Shown here in pieces: positions 31,047 through 39,640 of a DNA stretch of 64,000 nucleotides. Below the pieces are notes generated by a model. It saw only the letters and a list, made by a program, of their open reading frames with translations. It was not told the origin of the DNA and did not search any database. The translations under genes and the position numbers were made by a program. The stretch spans positions 64,654 through 128,653 of the forward strand of contig CACXMS010000006.1 in NCBI GenBank assembly GCA_902768795.1, read 5' to 3'. Position 1 is the first letter of the stretch; the number at the start of each line of letters is the position of its first letter. This stretch comes from an uncultured Eubacteriales bacterium. Lineage in GTDB: Bacteria > Bacillota > Clostridia > Christensenellales > CAG-138.

Positions 31047-32429
31047 GTGAAGATCCGTACCCGAATCGTATTGTTTTCGATCGCAGTAACGACGGCTGCA
31101 TTGGCTGTTACGGCGACACTGCTGATACTCTTTGTGCAAAAAACGACCGTCGATGCGATCCGGACCACCGCGATTGCCGACACGAAAAATTTTGCGGTCT
31201 TTTTTATGCGGACAAAAGCGGAGGAGCGGGAAACGAGTAAATTGCTCGGAAGAACGTACGGCCTGTACCGTTTTCGAATGCTTGCAATGCACGAGGAATT
31301 CACACTTCACAACGGCGAGGAGTACCTATATAACGCCTTCGGATTTGCGCCGGAGTCCGTTTTGAAAACGGAAGAGAACGGCATGGAAACGGAATACGAA
31401 CCGAAATGTCACTTTCTGGAATACGGCGGCGCGCGATATGCGATCGTGATCGACAGAGCGCGTCTCGACGGGCATTCCTATACGCTTTCGCTGGTGCGGG
31501 ATGTTACCGAAACATTCGCACGTATGCGCCGGATTCAATGGTATTGCGCCGGATTGACAGCTGCAGTCGCATTGCTGGCGGCCGCAGTTGTCTGGATTGT
31601 CGCGCGAAACATGCTCCGCCCGATAGAATCGCTTCGCCGCAGCGCAGCAGACATAGCTTCCGGCAATTATCGGAATCGGATCGCCGTTCGCGGAAGGGAC
31701 GAGCTTGCGGCGCTCGCAAACGATTTCAACACGATGGCAGACGCCGTCGAACAGCATACCGAGGCGCTGCGGGAACGAAACGAACGGCAGCAGATGTTTA
31801 TCAACGATTTATCCCATGAACTGAAAACACCGGTTACCTCAATCCTTTTGAACTCGGAAACGCTTTTGAAACGCCGCGTTTCCGAGGAGGAACAGATGAA
31901 TGCGCTGGCAAGAATTTACGATCAGGGCACATGGCTGGAAAGACTGTCTCAAAAACTGATGACGCTGGTTATGCTGCAGGGGGAAATCGATCGAATGCCT
32001 TATGCTGTTTCCGATCTGATCGAAGCGGTCGAAGCTACGGTGCGCGCAGGAATCGAGGAGCAGGGAATGCGGCTGTTGACAGAGTCGGATGACAGTGTGC
32101 TGGAAATGGATTTTGACTTGCTTCGTTCTGCGGTTGTGAACCTTGTTGAAAATGCGCGAAAGGCAAGCGAGCCGGGGCAGACCATCCGACTTTTTGCCAA
32201 AAAACAAACGATCGTTGTCCGGGATGAGGGCAAGGGGATTCCCGCGTCCGAACTGGACCGTATCATGGAACCGTTTTATATGGTGGATCGCTCCCGCAGC
32301 AGAAAGAAAGGAGGATCCGGACTCGGGCTTGCGCTTGTTCGGGAGATTGTCGAAGCGCATCGCGGTCGGATGTGGATCGAAAGCACGGTCGGAGCAGGGA
32401 CGACCGTCACATTGTATTTCGAAAAATGA
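31047..32429 (+). CDS. Membrane sensor histidine kinase
   Basis: Partner of the preceding regulator. TM1 (about 6-30), an extracellular sensor of about 135 residues, TM2 (about 170-192), a HAMP linker, then HisKA with FINDLSHELKTPVTS (His257) and the ATP domain with VNLVENARKA, RDEGKGIP and GGSGLGLALVREIV. The GTG start follows GGAGG inside the end of the regulator gene. The sensor part has no recognisable fold. The target lipoprotein gene begins 83 nt downstream. Confidence 0.93.
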   Translation: MKIRTRIVLFSIAVTTAALAVTATLLILFVQKTTVDAIRTTAIADTKNFAVFFMRTKAEERETSKLLGRTYGLYRFRMLAMHEEFTLHNGEEYLYNAFGFAPESVLKTEENGMETEYEPKCHFLEYGGARYAIVIDRARLDGHSYTLSLVRDVTETFARMRRIQWYCAGLTAAVALLAAAVVWIVARNMLRPIESLRRSAADIASGNYRNRIAVRGRDELAALANDFNTMADAVEQHTEALRERNERQQMFINDLSHELKTPVTSILLNSETLLKRRVSEEEQMNALARIYDQGTWLERLSQKLMTLVMLQGEIDRMPYAVSDLIEAVEATVRAGIEEQGMRLLTESDDSVLEMDFDLLRSAVVNLVENARKASEPGQTIRLFAKKQTIVVRDEGKGIPASELDRIMEPFYMVDRSRSRKKGGSGLGLALVREIVEAHRGRMWIESTVGAGTTVTLYFEK

Positions 32430-32482
32430 TTACAAATTGATTACAGTTCGATGACAACTCTGCAAATCGGATTCGTTATCAT
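32430..32482 (+). promoter_or_regulatory. Three 11-bp response-regulator boxes and promoter of the lipoprotein gene
   Basis: GATTACA, GATTACA and GATGACA occur at exact 11-bp steps (TTACA at 32430 and 32441, TGACA at 32452). After TGACA come 20 bp and TATCAT (32477-32482), as before the regulator operon. Confidence 0.75.
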
Positions 32483-32511
32483 AAAGACAGAACATCCAAG
32501 GAGGTTTGTTT

Positions 32512-33869
32512 ATGAAACGAATCATGATCATTACTGTTGCGGCGCTGCTTTTGCTGTCGCTTGCCTGCCAAAGGACGCCGAAGATTCCGACCGTCGTACC
32601 GAAGGATCAGGAAGCGATGATGCCGATGTGCTTGCCAAACGGACCGATCTGCCGGTCGTTCGCGTTGCGGCGGAGGGCTTTTCGCAGGAGACGGCAAAGA
32701 ACATGTTCGACTACTGGTTTGCGGGCGAGCCGGCGTACCAGAATCCGCGCTATCAGGAGCAGACGAAATCCGAAATCGAACCGATGCTGCAGCGCGCTTA
32801 TGAGATGACCGAGACAAAGGAATATCTGGAATACGATTGGGAAGAGGAAGAGTGGAAGGAGCATATTGCGATGATAGAAGAGGAATATCGCAACGCGCCG
32901 GAAGTACATTCCTCCGAACCGAGACAGGAGGACGGAACCCTGCATGAGATAACGTCGGGAAAATCGGACGGAACGATCTGGGAGCTTGACGCAAGTTCGG
33001 ATACCGGCCGCTGGCTTTCTCTTCATTCCGATCCCTCCGCAAAGAACGAATGGCTGACGAGCTCGGCATGGTTTGTTAGTGGAAACGCGCATTATCCGTC
33101 CTATAACGAAATCAATCTGAAGCGTGTCGATGAGAACACCGAGCTTCCGAAGGAATTGACGCTGACCTATGCGGAAGCGGTGGCAAAGGGAGATGCAATC
33201 GTTCAGGCGTTTGGCGAGCCGATGCAGCTTCACAGCGTGTTCCTCGTAGACGACGAGCAGGACGGGCATCAGGACGATCTGGTGCAGCCGGCCGAATCCT
33301 ACGCGCTCCAGCTGTATTATACGCGTACATACAACGGGATTCCGCTCGCGTTGGAAACCAGCTCGAGCGCAGAGAATGATCAGGTGTTCTCCCTGTACTG
33401 GCAGCATGAATTCCTCCTGATCGTGCTGGATAACAACGGTATTGACGAGATCCGCTGGCAGGAACCGCTGACATTCCGCGACGTAGTGGTGGAACACAGC
33501 AATCTGCTTCCGTTTGAACAGATCCGCGAGCTGTCGGAGCAAATGTACCCGATCATCTATAAAACCAGGGCGACCCAGAGCGAGCAGAACGGGAACCCGT
33601 GCAAAATTGAGGTCAATGTTGACCGGATCGACCTTGAGCTGATGCGGATTCGTGAGCAGAACGTCACCGACGCGCGCATCGGTCTTGCAGTTCCGACCTG
33701 GGTGTTTTACGGAACGGTCAAAATGATCGAAAACCCCGGAACTCCGGAAGAATATGTCATGTATCAGTCATTCAGTACGGGCGGCGGCAGCGACTGGCCG
33801 GAAGAAGTGGCCGTACTTGCCATCAACGCGGTCGACGGATCGCTGATCAATCCGATTCTCGGGTATTGA
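32512..33869 (+). pseudogene. DUF6034-like secreted lipoprotein gene with a frameshift
   Basis: The start is clear: AAGGAGG (32498-32504), ATG at 32512, and a lipoprotein signal MKRIMIITVAALLLLSLAC. This frame then continues TPKIPTVVPKDQEA and loses sense. From about 32616 the neighbouring frame carries a coherent protein, ADVLAKRTDLPVVRVAAEGF and on to the stop at 33869 (about 415 residues), which resembles the DUF6034 family (from memory). One base seems missing between about 32608 and 32625, near GCGATGATGCC. Either a real frameshift or a sequencing indel. Function unknown; regulated by the adjacent two-component system by its promoter boxes. Confidence 0.7.
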
Positions 33870-33879
33870 AACCAAAAGA

Positions 33880-33909
33880 GCGGCTGTGCAGCATTGGCTG
33901 CACAGCCGC
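33880..33909. terminator. Strong hairpin between convergent genes
   Basis: GCGGCTGTGCAGC / GCTGCACAGCCGC, a perfect 13-bp stem with ATTG loop. A T-rich stretch follows on the minus strand only, so it may end the DUF1858 transcript. Confidence 0.7.
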
Positions 33910-33992
33910 CCGGACTGTCAATAAAGGGCTTAGAAGCCGGTTTTCAGCGTGTCAAAAACCTGCAAGTTTATTTCAAAACCTGTCAACAAATC

Positions 33993-34190
33993 TTATTTAT
34001 TTTCCAGATAGCCGTTCAACACGTCGACCAGTTCGTCGGCGTCGATGCCGTGGACGGCACAGGCCTGCTCCAGATTCTCGGTGTGCGCCATAATGCAGCC
34101 GAGACAATGCATGCCACTCGCCATCAGAATGGTTGCAAGATCCGGATCAACCGCCAGAATGCTTTGGATCGTCATATCTTTTGTAATCAT
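33993..34190 (-). CDS. DUF1858 protein
   Basis: A 65-residue soluble protein of the DUF1858 type (hybrid-cluster-protein-associated TIGR03980 group): MTIQSILAVDPDLATILMAS then GMHCLGCIMA with a CxxC, and ETLEQA-like ENLEQACAVHGID. The CxxC suggests redox or metal binding; no reaction is known. AAAGGAG ribosome site and its own promoter. Confidence 0.88.
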   Translation of the reverse strand: MITKDMTIQSILAVDPDLATILMASGMHCLGCIMAHTENLEQACAVHGIDADELVDVLNGYLENK

Positions 34191-34220
34191 GATTTTTACT
34201 CCTTTGCTTTGTTCGTTGTC

Positions 34221-34249
34221 AGTATATCGCGCTCCGTTTCGGAAAACAA
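34221..34249 (-). promoter_or_regulatory. Promoter of the DUF1858 gene
   Basis: TTGTTT (34244-34249), 17 bp, TATACT (34221-34226) on the minus strand. Confidence 0.6.
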
Positions 34250-34303
34250 GAGCAATGCACGGAAATTCACGGAATTGTCAAAATCCGAGTAATTCGCTCG
34301 GGA

Positions 34304-36223
34304 TTAGACGTTATCCTTGCAGAGCAGCCGGTATCCGCAGGGAGGAATGGATACGCGGATTGTTGCGTCGGCCGGGATCTGCTCGCCGTTTTCGGCAAAA
34401 TAGATCCCGGAGAACGGGACGGGCGTATCGCCGTCGGCGCCTTCAAACAGCATGGTTGGATAAAGAACGGCGTTTTGCGGCTGATCGGAGCGATTTGTAA
34501 GCAGAATGACGGTTTCGTCACCGCTGTAACGAATGACCGCAAACAGGTCACGGCCGATCGCGCCCATGCGCAGATGCCCGTTTTTTAAGGCGGGATGCCA
34601 ATGCCGCAAGTTGGTGAGCTTGGAGACAGCGGCGATCAGCCCCGTATCCTCATGTCCCCATGGATATGTCTTGCGGTTCATCGGATCCCTTAAGCCCGTC
34701 TGCCCGGCTTCGTCGCCATAGTAGAGGCAGGGGACGCCGGGAAGCACGACCGCAATCGCAACGGCGGTCACGTAAAGGCGCTTTGCTCGTTCGATCGCTT
34801 TTTCATCCGGCCGAAAAGCGTTCTGCACTTCACGAGGCGCGGATTCGGAGTCCGGAGCGCCGGCAAATGCGGAAATCGCACGTCCGATGTCGTGCGAACC
34901 GAGCAGGTTCAGACATGCCTCATAAAACGGTTTCGGATAATTCTCCCGAACGCGCTGCAGCCGTTCATTGAGTGCATAAGCGTCGAAATCGCCGCAGAGG
35001 AACCCACGAACGCCGCGCAAAAACGGATAGTCCATCGGCGCGTCAAGCTCATCTCCGTTGCAATACCCACGCCGTCCTTCGGGACCCATCTTTGTGGAAC
35101 AGTCCTCCCAGACCTCACCGAGCAGAACCGAGTCGGGATTTTCGTATTTTATTGCGCGACGTGTTCCGCGGATAAACTCGTCGGGCAGCTCGTCGGCAAC
35201 GTCCAGACGCCAACCGCTTGCGCCGCGCCGCAGCCAGGTACGCAGCACACCGTTTTCACCCTGAATAAAATCCTGGTAGCTCGGCGTCAGCTCCTCGACG
35301 TTCGGGAGCGACTGGAAATTCCACCAGCATTCGTAATCGTCTGGGTAACGGCGGAACCGATACCATTCCTTATAGACCGAGTCCGGGTTGCTGCATGCGC
35401 CGTTTCCGTAGCGATGAAATCGGTCAAAATAGATGCTGTCGTCGCCGGTATGTGAGAATACGCCGTCCAGAATGATGCGAATGCCGTAATTTTTTGCTTC
35501 GGACGCAAGACGAATAAAATCTACGTTTGAACCGAGGATCGGATCCACAGTCAGATAATCCGCCGTATTGTAACGATGGTTGCTGTGCGCCTCGAAGATT
35601 GGGTTCAAATAGATACAGGTAATGCCGAGACCGGAAAGATACGGGAGTTTTTCCCGGATTCCTTCGAGATCTCCCCCGAAATAATCGTCCGGCTGATAGA
35701 CGCGCGCTCCGCCGTGCGGCAGATACAGGGGATTGTCGTCCCAGTTTTCGTGAACGGTAATCGAACGTCCGGTTTTGCGGTACGCCTGGACGCGCCTGTG
35801 AAATTTCGCTTTGTCGGAACAGTAGAACCGGTCGGGGAAGATCTGATAGGCGACGCCGTTCCGAAACCATTCGGGCGTCTGGAAATTCCCGTCGTAAATG
35901 GTAACGCCGTAAAGGTGCGGCGCTTCGCAAAAGTGTCCTTCCCCGGAGTCGCCGCCGTAAAAAAACGTGCGTCCGTCGCGAAACCGGCAGAAACAATAGC
36001 CGGCGCGCTGCGGAACATACGGTACGGTAAACGTTACGGTCGCTCTGGAGCCGATATGCTGCATCGGAAGAACGCGGATTCCGCCGAGGTCGCTCCAGTA
36101 AAGATGCAGCGGCTCTTCGCCGTCCGGAACGTAGTCACAGGAGATGGTAAGAGAGGACCCGCATGGCAGAGCGCCCTGCGGATTGCGGTCATGAATGTTT
36201 CTGGAATGGTGATACAGTCTCAT
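34304..36223 (-). CDS. GH13 alpha-amylase-family glycosidase (neopullulanase/maltogenic type)
   Basis: Cytoplasmic glycosidase of 639 residues. An N-terminal beta domain (about 1-120) is followed by the (beta/alpha)8 barrel: YLNPIFEAHSNHRYNTADY, IILDGVFSHTG, the nucleophile Asp in WRLDVADELP, the acid Glu in VLLGEVWED, and the third carboxylate in LLGSHDIGR. GVPCLYYGDEAGQ and a C-terminal beta domain close it. No signal peptide, so it acts on imported maltodextrin. ATG at 36223 has no ribosome site, and the -10 ends 7 nt upstream of it, so the message is probably leaderless. Confidence 0.93.
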   Translation of the reverse strand: MRLYHHSRNIHDRNPQGALPCGSSLTISCDYVPDGEEPLHLYWSDLGGIRVLPMQHIGSRATVTFTVPYVPQRAGYCFCRFRDGRTFFYGGDSGEGHFCEAPHLYGVTIYDGNFQTPEWFRNGVAYQIFPDRFYCSDKAKFHRRVQAYRKTGRSITVHENWDDNPLYLPHGGARVYQPDDYFGGDLEGIREKLPYLSGLGITCIYLNPIFEAHSNHRYNTADYLTVDPILGSNVDFIRLASEAKNYGIRIILDGVFSHTGDDSIYFDRFHRYGNGACSNPDSVYKEWYRFRRYPDDYECWWNFQSLPNVEELTPSYQDFIQGENGVLRTWLRRGASGWRLDVADELPDEFIRGTRRAIKYENPDSVLLGEVWEDCSTKMGPEGRRGYCNGDELDAPMDYPFLRGVRGFLCGDFDAYALNERLQRVRENYPKPFYEACLNLLGSHDIGRAISAFAGAPDSESAPREVQNAFRPDEKAIERAKRLYVTAVAIAVVLPGVPCLYYGDEAGQTGLRDPMNRKTYPWGHEDTGLIAAVSKLTNLRHWHPALKNGHLRMGAIGRDLFAVIRYSGDETVILLTNRSDQPQNAVLYPTMLFEGADGDTPVPFSGIYFAENGEQIPADATIRVSIPPCGYRLLCKDNV

Positions 36224-36230
36224 ACAACGT

Positions 36231-36259
36231 ATTATACACGATGTTTTTTCGTTTGTCGA
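36231..36259 (-). promoter_or_regulatory. Promoter of the GH13 gene, leaderless type
   Basis: TCGACA (36254-36259), 17 bp, TATAAT (36231-36236) on the minus strand; the ATG begins 7 nt after the -10. Confidence 0.65.
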
Positions 36260-36269
36260 GAAGAATCCT

Positions 36270-36298
36270 TTGACGCGCCGGTAAAAATATGCTATAGT
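36270..36298 (+). promoter_or_regulatory. Promoter of the AI-2E transporter gene, leaderless type
   Basis: TTGACG (36270-36275), 17 bp, TATAGT (36293-36298); ATGs follow at 36299 and 36305. Confidence 0.6.
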
Positions 36299-36304
36299 AT
36301 GAAC

Positions 36305-37429
36305 ATGGAAACGGATAAAAAACAACAGTTCATTCAGACCGTTCTGTTTGCGGTCTGCATCGGCTTGATCATTTATGTCGCCTTTCGGTATGCTTTACCG
36401 ATTTTAAGCCCGTTTTTGATTGCTTTTATTGTAACGGCGCTGGTCACTCCGGCCGTGGACTTTTTCCATCGAAAACTGCATATTCCGAAAAAACTCAGCG
36501 CGATCGTTCTCGTTACGCTGGCATATTTGGTTTTGGCCGGGATTTTCATACTGGTCGGCATCGGCGTATACCGCTGGGCAATGAATGCGGACGGTTGGGT
36601 TCAGACTGTTTTCATTCCGGAAGCGCTCAGCATTTTTGAGCGCCTTTCGACGTTGCTGGATGAGTTCGCGTCGGACCTTGTTCCGTTCCTTGCTTCCGTG
36701 CGGGACAACCTGATCACGGTGATCGGGTCAAAGGTTTCGACGGTCTCCGCAGAACTGATCTCCGGCGCCGCGTCCTCCTTGCCGGGATTTGCGATCGGCA
36801 TCATTTTCGCGGTTGTAGCGACTTATTTTATGGCGACGGATACGGACAGAATCCGTCATTTCATCGCAACCAGACAGACGGAGTCCTTTTATACCAAAGT
36901 CTCTGCAGCATATCTCAGTCTGAAAAAGACCGTCGGAAAGTATCTTCGCGCGTACTTTTTCATTTTTCTGATTACGTTTGCCGAGCTTACGGTTGGCTTT
37001 CTGTGCGCGGGAGTTTCAAACTTCGCTTTGATCGCGCTGCTTGTGGCTGTATTTGACATTTTGCCGATTCTCGGCAGCAGCATGATCCTGCTCCCCTGGT
37101 CGGTCATTCTGCTCCTGACCGGCGATTATCGGCGCGGAGCGGTCATGTTTGCCGTATATCTGATCGTGGTGATTGTCCGCCAGTTTATCGAGCCGAAAAT
37201 CGTCGGCGAGCATGTCGGCCTGCATCCGCTGATTACGCTGATCGCCATGTATGTCGGCGGCAAGCTGTTCGGCGGCGTCGGGATTCTGGGGTTCCCGATC
37301 TGCTGCGCCGTCATTGTTCAACTCCAAAATGCCGGTTTTCTCAATCTTTTTCCGCAGCGCCGCGGGCCGGTCATTGTTCAGACACCGAAGCAATCTGAAA
37401 ATATATTTTCAAAAACTGTCAAAAAATAG
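36305..37429 (+). CDS. AI-2E family transporter
   Basis: Membrane protein of the AI-2E/PerM family, about 374 residues, with paired N-terminal helices (ALPILSPFLIAFIVTALVTP), a helix at about 57-77, an amphipathic middle region and a C-terminal block including FDILPILGSSMILLPW and QFIEPKIVGEHVGLHPLITL, the family signature. Members export or import small molecules or act as Na/H antiporters; substrate unknown. No ribosome site is visible; the ATG at 36305 sits where transcription should start. A regulator/kinase operon follows after 80 nt. Confidence 0.9.
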   Translation: METDKKQQFIQTVLFAVCIGLIIYVAFRYALPILSPFLIAFIVTALVTPAVDFFHRKLHIPKKLSAIVLVTLAYLVLAGIFILVGIGVYRWAMNADGWVQTVFIPEALSIFERLSTLLDEFASDLVPFLASVRDNLITVIGSKVSTVSAELISGAASSLPGFAIGIIFAVVATYFMATDTDRIRHFIATRQTESFYTKVSAAYLSLKKTVGKYLRAYFFIFLITFAELTVGFLCAGVSNFALIALLVAVFDILPILGSSMILLPWSVILLLTGDYRRGAVMFAVYLIVVIVRQFIEPKIVGEHVGLHPLITLIAMYVGGKLFGGVGILGFPICCAVIVQLQNAGFLNLFPQRRGPVIVQTPKQSENIFSKTVKK

Positions 37430-37432
37430 GGT

Positions 37433-37478
37433 TTGGACATACTTTTGACGCATTTTGGACGAATTTCCCTGTTATAAT
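37433..37478 (+). promoter_or_regulatory. Three 11-bp repeats and -10 of second two-component operon
   Basis: TTGGACATACT, TTTGACGCATT and TTGGACGAATT follow each other without gap (37433-37465), then TATAAT at 37473-37478. No -35 is spaced properly, so an activator, probably the encoded regulator, is expected to bind the repeats. Confidence 0.65.
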
Positions 37479-37510
37479 GATTATGTACGAAAAGAGGAGG
37501 GGAATTTATC

Positions 37511-38203
37511 ATGATTCGTATTCTCGTCGTTGACGATGAACAGCCGATCGCAAATCTGATTCGCATGAATCTTTCCCGGATGGGATATGCCTGCACTTGT
37601 GCATACGACGGGCAGGAAGCCGCAGACCTGCTGGAAAAAAACATGTTTGATCTTGTTTTGCTGGATATCATGCTTCCGAAATACAACGGATACGATCTTC
37701 TGGCGTTCATTCGTCCGATGAACATTCCTGTGATCTTTCTGACGGCTAAAAGCGATGTCAACGACCGTGTCAAGGGCCTGCGCCTCGGGGCGGAGGATTA
37801 TATTGTCAAGCCGTTTGAACTGATGGAACTCGTTGCCCGGATCGAGGTCGTTTTGCGCCGATACAACAAGAGCAGGAAGTATCTTGCTATTTTGGATATT
37901 GTGATCGACTATGAGGGGCGTGCGGTGCTGCGAAACGGTGAAAAGATTGATCTTACGCGCAAGGAGTTTGACCTGCTTGTCGTGCTTTGTCAGAATCCGA
38001 ATACCGCCTTGTTCCGGGAAGCGTTGTTTGAACGAATCTGGGAAACGGACTATATGGGGGAAACCAGGACGCTCGACAGCCACATTCAGCGTCTTCGCCG
38101 AAAGCTTGGATGGCAGGACCGCATCAAGACCGTCCATAAAGTCGGTTATCGACTGGAAGTCCCGGCGGAGGAAGCGCCGAGGGAAATCACCGAGGCGTTC
38201 TGA
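37511..38203 (+). CDS. OmpR/PhoB-family response regulator
   Basis: Receiver domain with DDE at 8-10, Asp52 (LLDIMLPKYNG), FLTAKSD and VKPFE, followed by a winged-helix domain with LTRKEFDLLVVL, WETDYMGETRTLDSHIQRLR and VGYRLEV. GAGGAGGGG lies upstream of ATG. The kinase starts 6 nt after the stop. Distinct from the first system (about the same length but different helix sequences), and its upstream repeats differ as well. Confidence 0.94.
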   Translation: MIRILVVDDEQPIANLIRMNLSRMGYACTCAYDGQEAADLLEKNMFDLVLLDIMLPKYNGYDLLAFIRPMNIPVIFLTAKSDVNDRVKGLRLGAEDYIVKPFELMELVARIEVVLRRYNKSRKYLAILDIVIDYEGRAVLRNGEKIDLTRKEFDLLVVLCQNPNTALFREALFERIWETDYMGETRTLDSHIQRLRRKLGWQDRIKTVHKVGYRLEVPAEEAPREITEAF

Positions 38204-38209
38204 TCCGGT

Positions 38210-39640
38210 ATGAAATTCGCCCTGAAAATCTGCTTGTGTACCGTTTTGATCGTAGCTCTGCTCTTTGGAATCGCAGGGCAGATTTTGGTTGCAAGAAGCT
38301 TTGACGCCGCATTGGAATTCCGTGTCCGCATGGCGGAGGCGGAATTTTCCGCGCTGGCTTCCGCGCTGGAAGCGGAGATCTACGGAATTCGGCTGTATTA
38401 CAGCGCAGTTTCCCGACAGATGTATGAGGAACTTCTGACACGTGCGAGCCGAAATCAGGGCACGGACGCACCGTGTGCGCTGTACTCCGAGGACGGCGTG
38501 CTTATTTCCTCATTTGGCGGAGATTTTTCCGGGACGATCGCCTTTTCCGAAATCGGACCGCGACGTTTCGCCTATCGGCTTTCCCGCGAAGACAATGCTG
38601 TAATCCTGCATACGGCGGGAGGCGTTGTGATCGGCGGAAACAATTATTATCTTTCCGTTCAGTACCGGGCCGACGATCTGATGCAGCTTCGGGACGATCA
38701 GATCCGATCGATCATTCTGCTGCATTGCATTACGGTCGCCGTCTGCACTGCCGTTATGCTGATCGTTGCGTGGGCGATTTCCAAGCCGCTTGTTCGGCTG
38801 AAGCGGTTTACGGGCATAATCGGAAAGGGCAATTACTCTCGCAGGGCGAAGGTAACGACGCTGGATGAAATCGGCGATCTGACGGTCGCCTTCAACAATA
38901 TGACCGGTGCGATCGAACAAAAGGTGACGGAACTCGAAAACAACGCAAAGCAGCAAAAGGATTTTGTCGCAAGCTTTTCCCATGAACTGAAAACGCCGAT
39001 GACGTCGATCATCGGCTATGCCGATATGCTTCGGAGCTCCGAGCTTGATGAAGAGGATGCGTTCATGGCCGCCAATTTTATCCACAGCGAGGGCAAGCGC
39101 CTGGAAGCGCTGTCGTTGAAGCTGATGGATCTTGTCGTGCTCGATAAAACCGATTTCAAACTGATGCGAGGTTATGCGAAAAAAGCGCTCGGGCACGTTG
39201 TCGCGGTTGTTACCCCGATGTTGCAGAATGCGGATCTGACGTTTTATTACGATATTGAACAGAGGATCATTTTGTATGAAAAGGATCTCTTTCTGACGCT
39301 GGTGACAAATATTGTGGACAATGCGCGAAAAGCGTCGTCGCCGGGGAAAAGAATTTGGTTGACCGGCAAAAAGAGCGCAGACCGGTATCGCATCGAAGTG
39401 CGTGATGAAGGCATTGGAATTCCAAAGGAAGAGCTTTCCCGCATCACGGAAGCGTTTTATATGGTCGATAAATCACGCGCGAGAGCGCAGCATGGCGCAG
39501 GACTCGGGCTTGCGATTGCAAATCGCATCGCGATGCTGCACGGAAGCACGCTGCACTTTGAAAGCGAGCAGGGAAAGGGAACGACCGTTTGGTTCGACGT
39601 TGCGATCGCGCCGCGGGAGAGGAGGCCGGACGATGAATAA
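38210..39640 (+). CDS. Membrane sensor histidine kinase
   Basis: TM1 (about 4-26), an extracellular part of about 135 residues rich in aromatic and charged residues, TM2 (about 168-190), HAMP (FTGIIGKGNYSRRAKV onward), HisKA with VASFSHELKTPMTSIIGYA (His258), and the ATP domain with VTNIVDNARKAS, VRDEGIGIPKEEL and HGAGLGLAIANRIA. VanS/BaeS-like overall. Weak ribosome site. Its last codons overlap the start of the accessory gene. Confidence 0.94.
   Translation: MKFALKICLCTVLIVALLFGIAGQILVARSFDAALEFRVRMAEAEFSALASALEAEIYGIRLYYSAVSRQMYEELLTRASRNQGTDAPCALYSEDGVLISSFGGDFSGTIAFSEIGPRRFAYRLSREDNAVILHTAGGVVIGGNNYYLSVQYRADDLMQLRDDQIRSIILLHCITVAVCTAVMLIVAWAISKPLVRLKRFTGIIGKGNYSRRAKVTTLDEIGDLTVAFNNMTGAIEQKVTELENNAKQQKDFVASFSHELKTPMTSIIGYADMLRSSELDEEDAFMAANFIHSEGKRLEALSLKLMDLVVLDKTDFKLMRGYAKKALGHVVAVVTPMLQNADLTFYYDIEQRIILYEKDLFLTLVTNIVDNARKASSPGKRIWLTGKKSADRYRIEVRDEGIGIPKEELSRITEAFYMVDKSRARAQHGAGLGLAIANRIAMLHGSTLHFESEQGKGTTVWFDVAIAPRERRPDDE

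Noticed and set aside
32451-32511. In-frame extension as the true start of the DUF6034-like protein
   Set aside because: It covers the regulator boxes and promoter, has no signal peptide, and the ATG at 32512 in the other frame has the ribosome site and lipoprotein signal.
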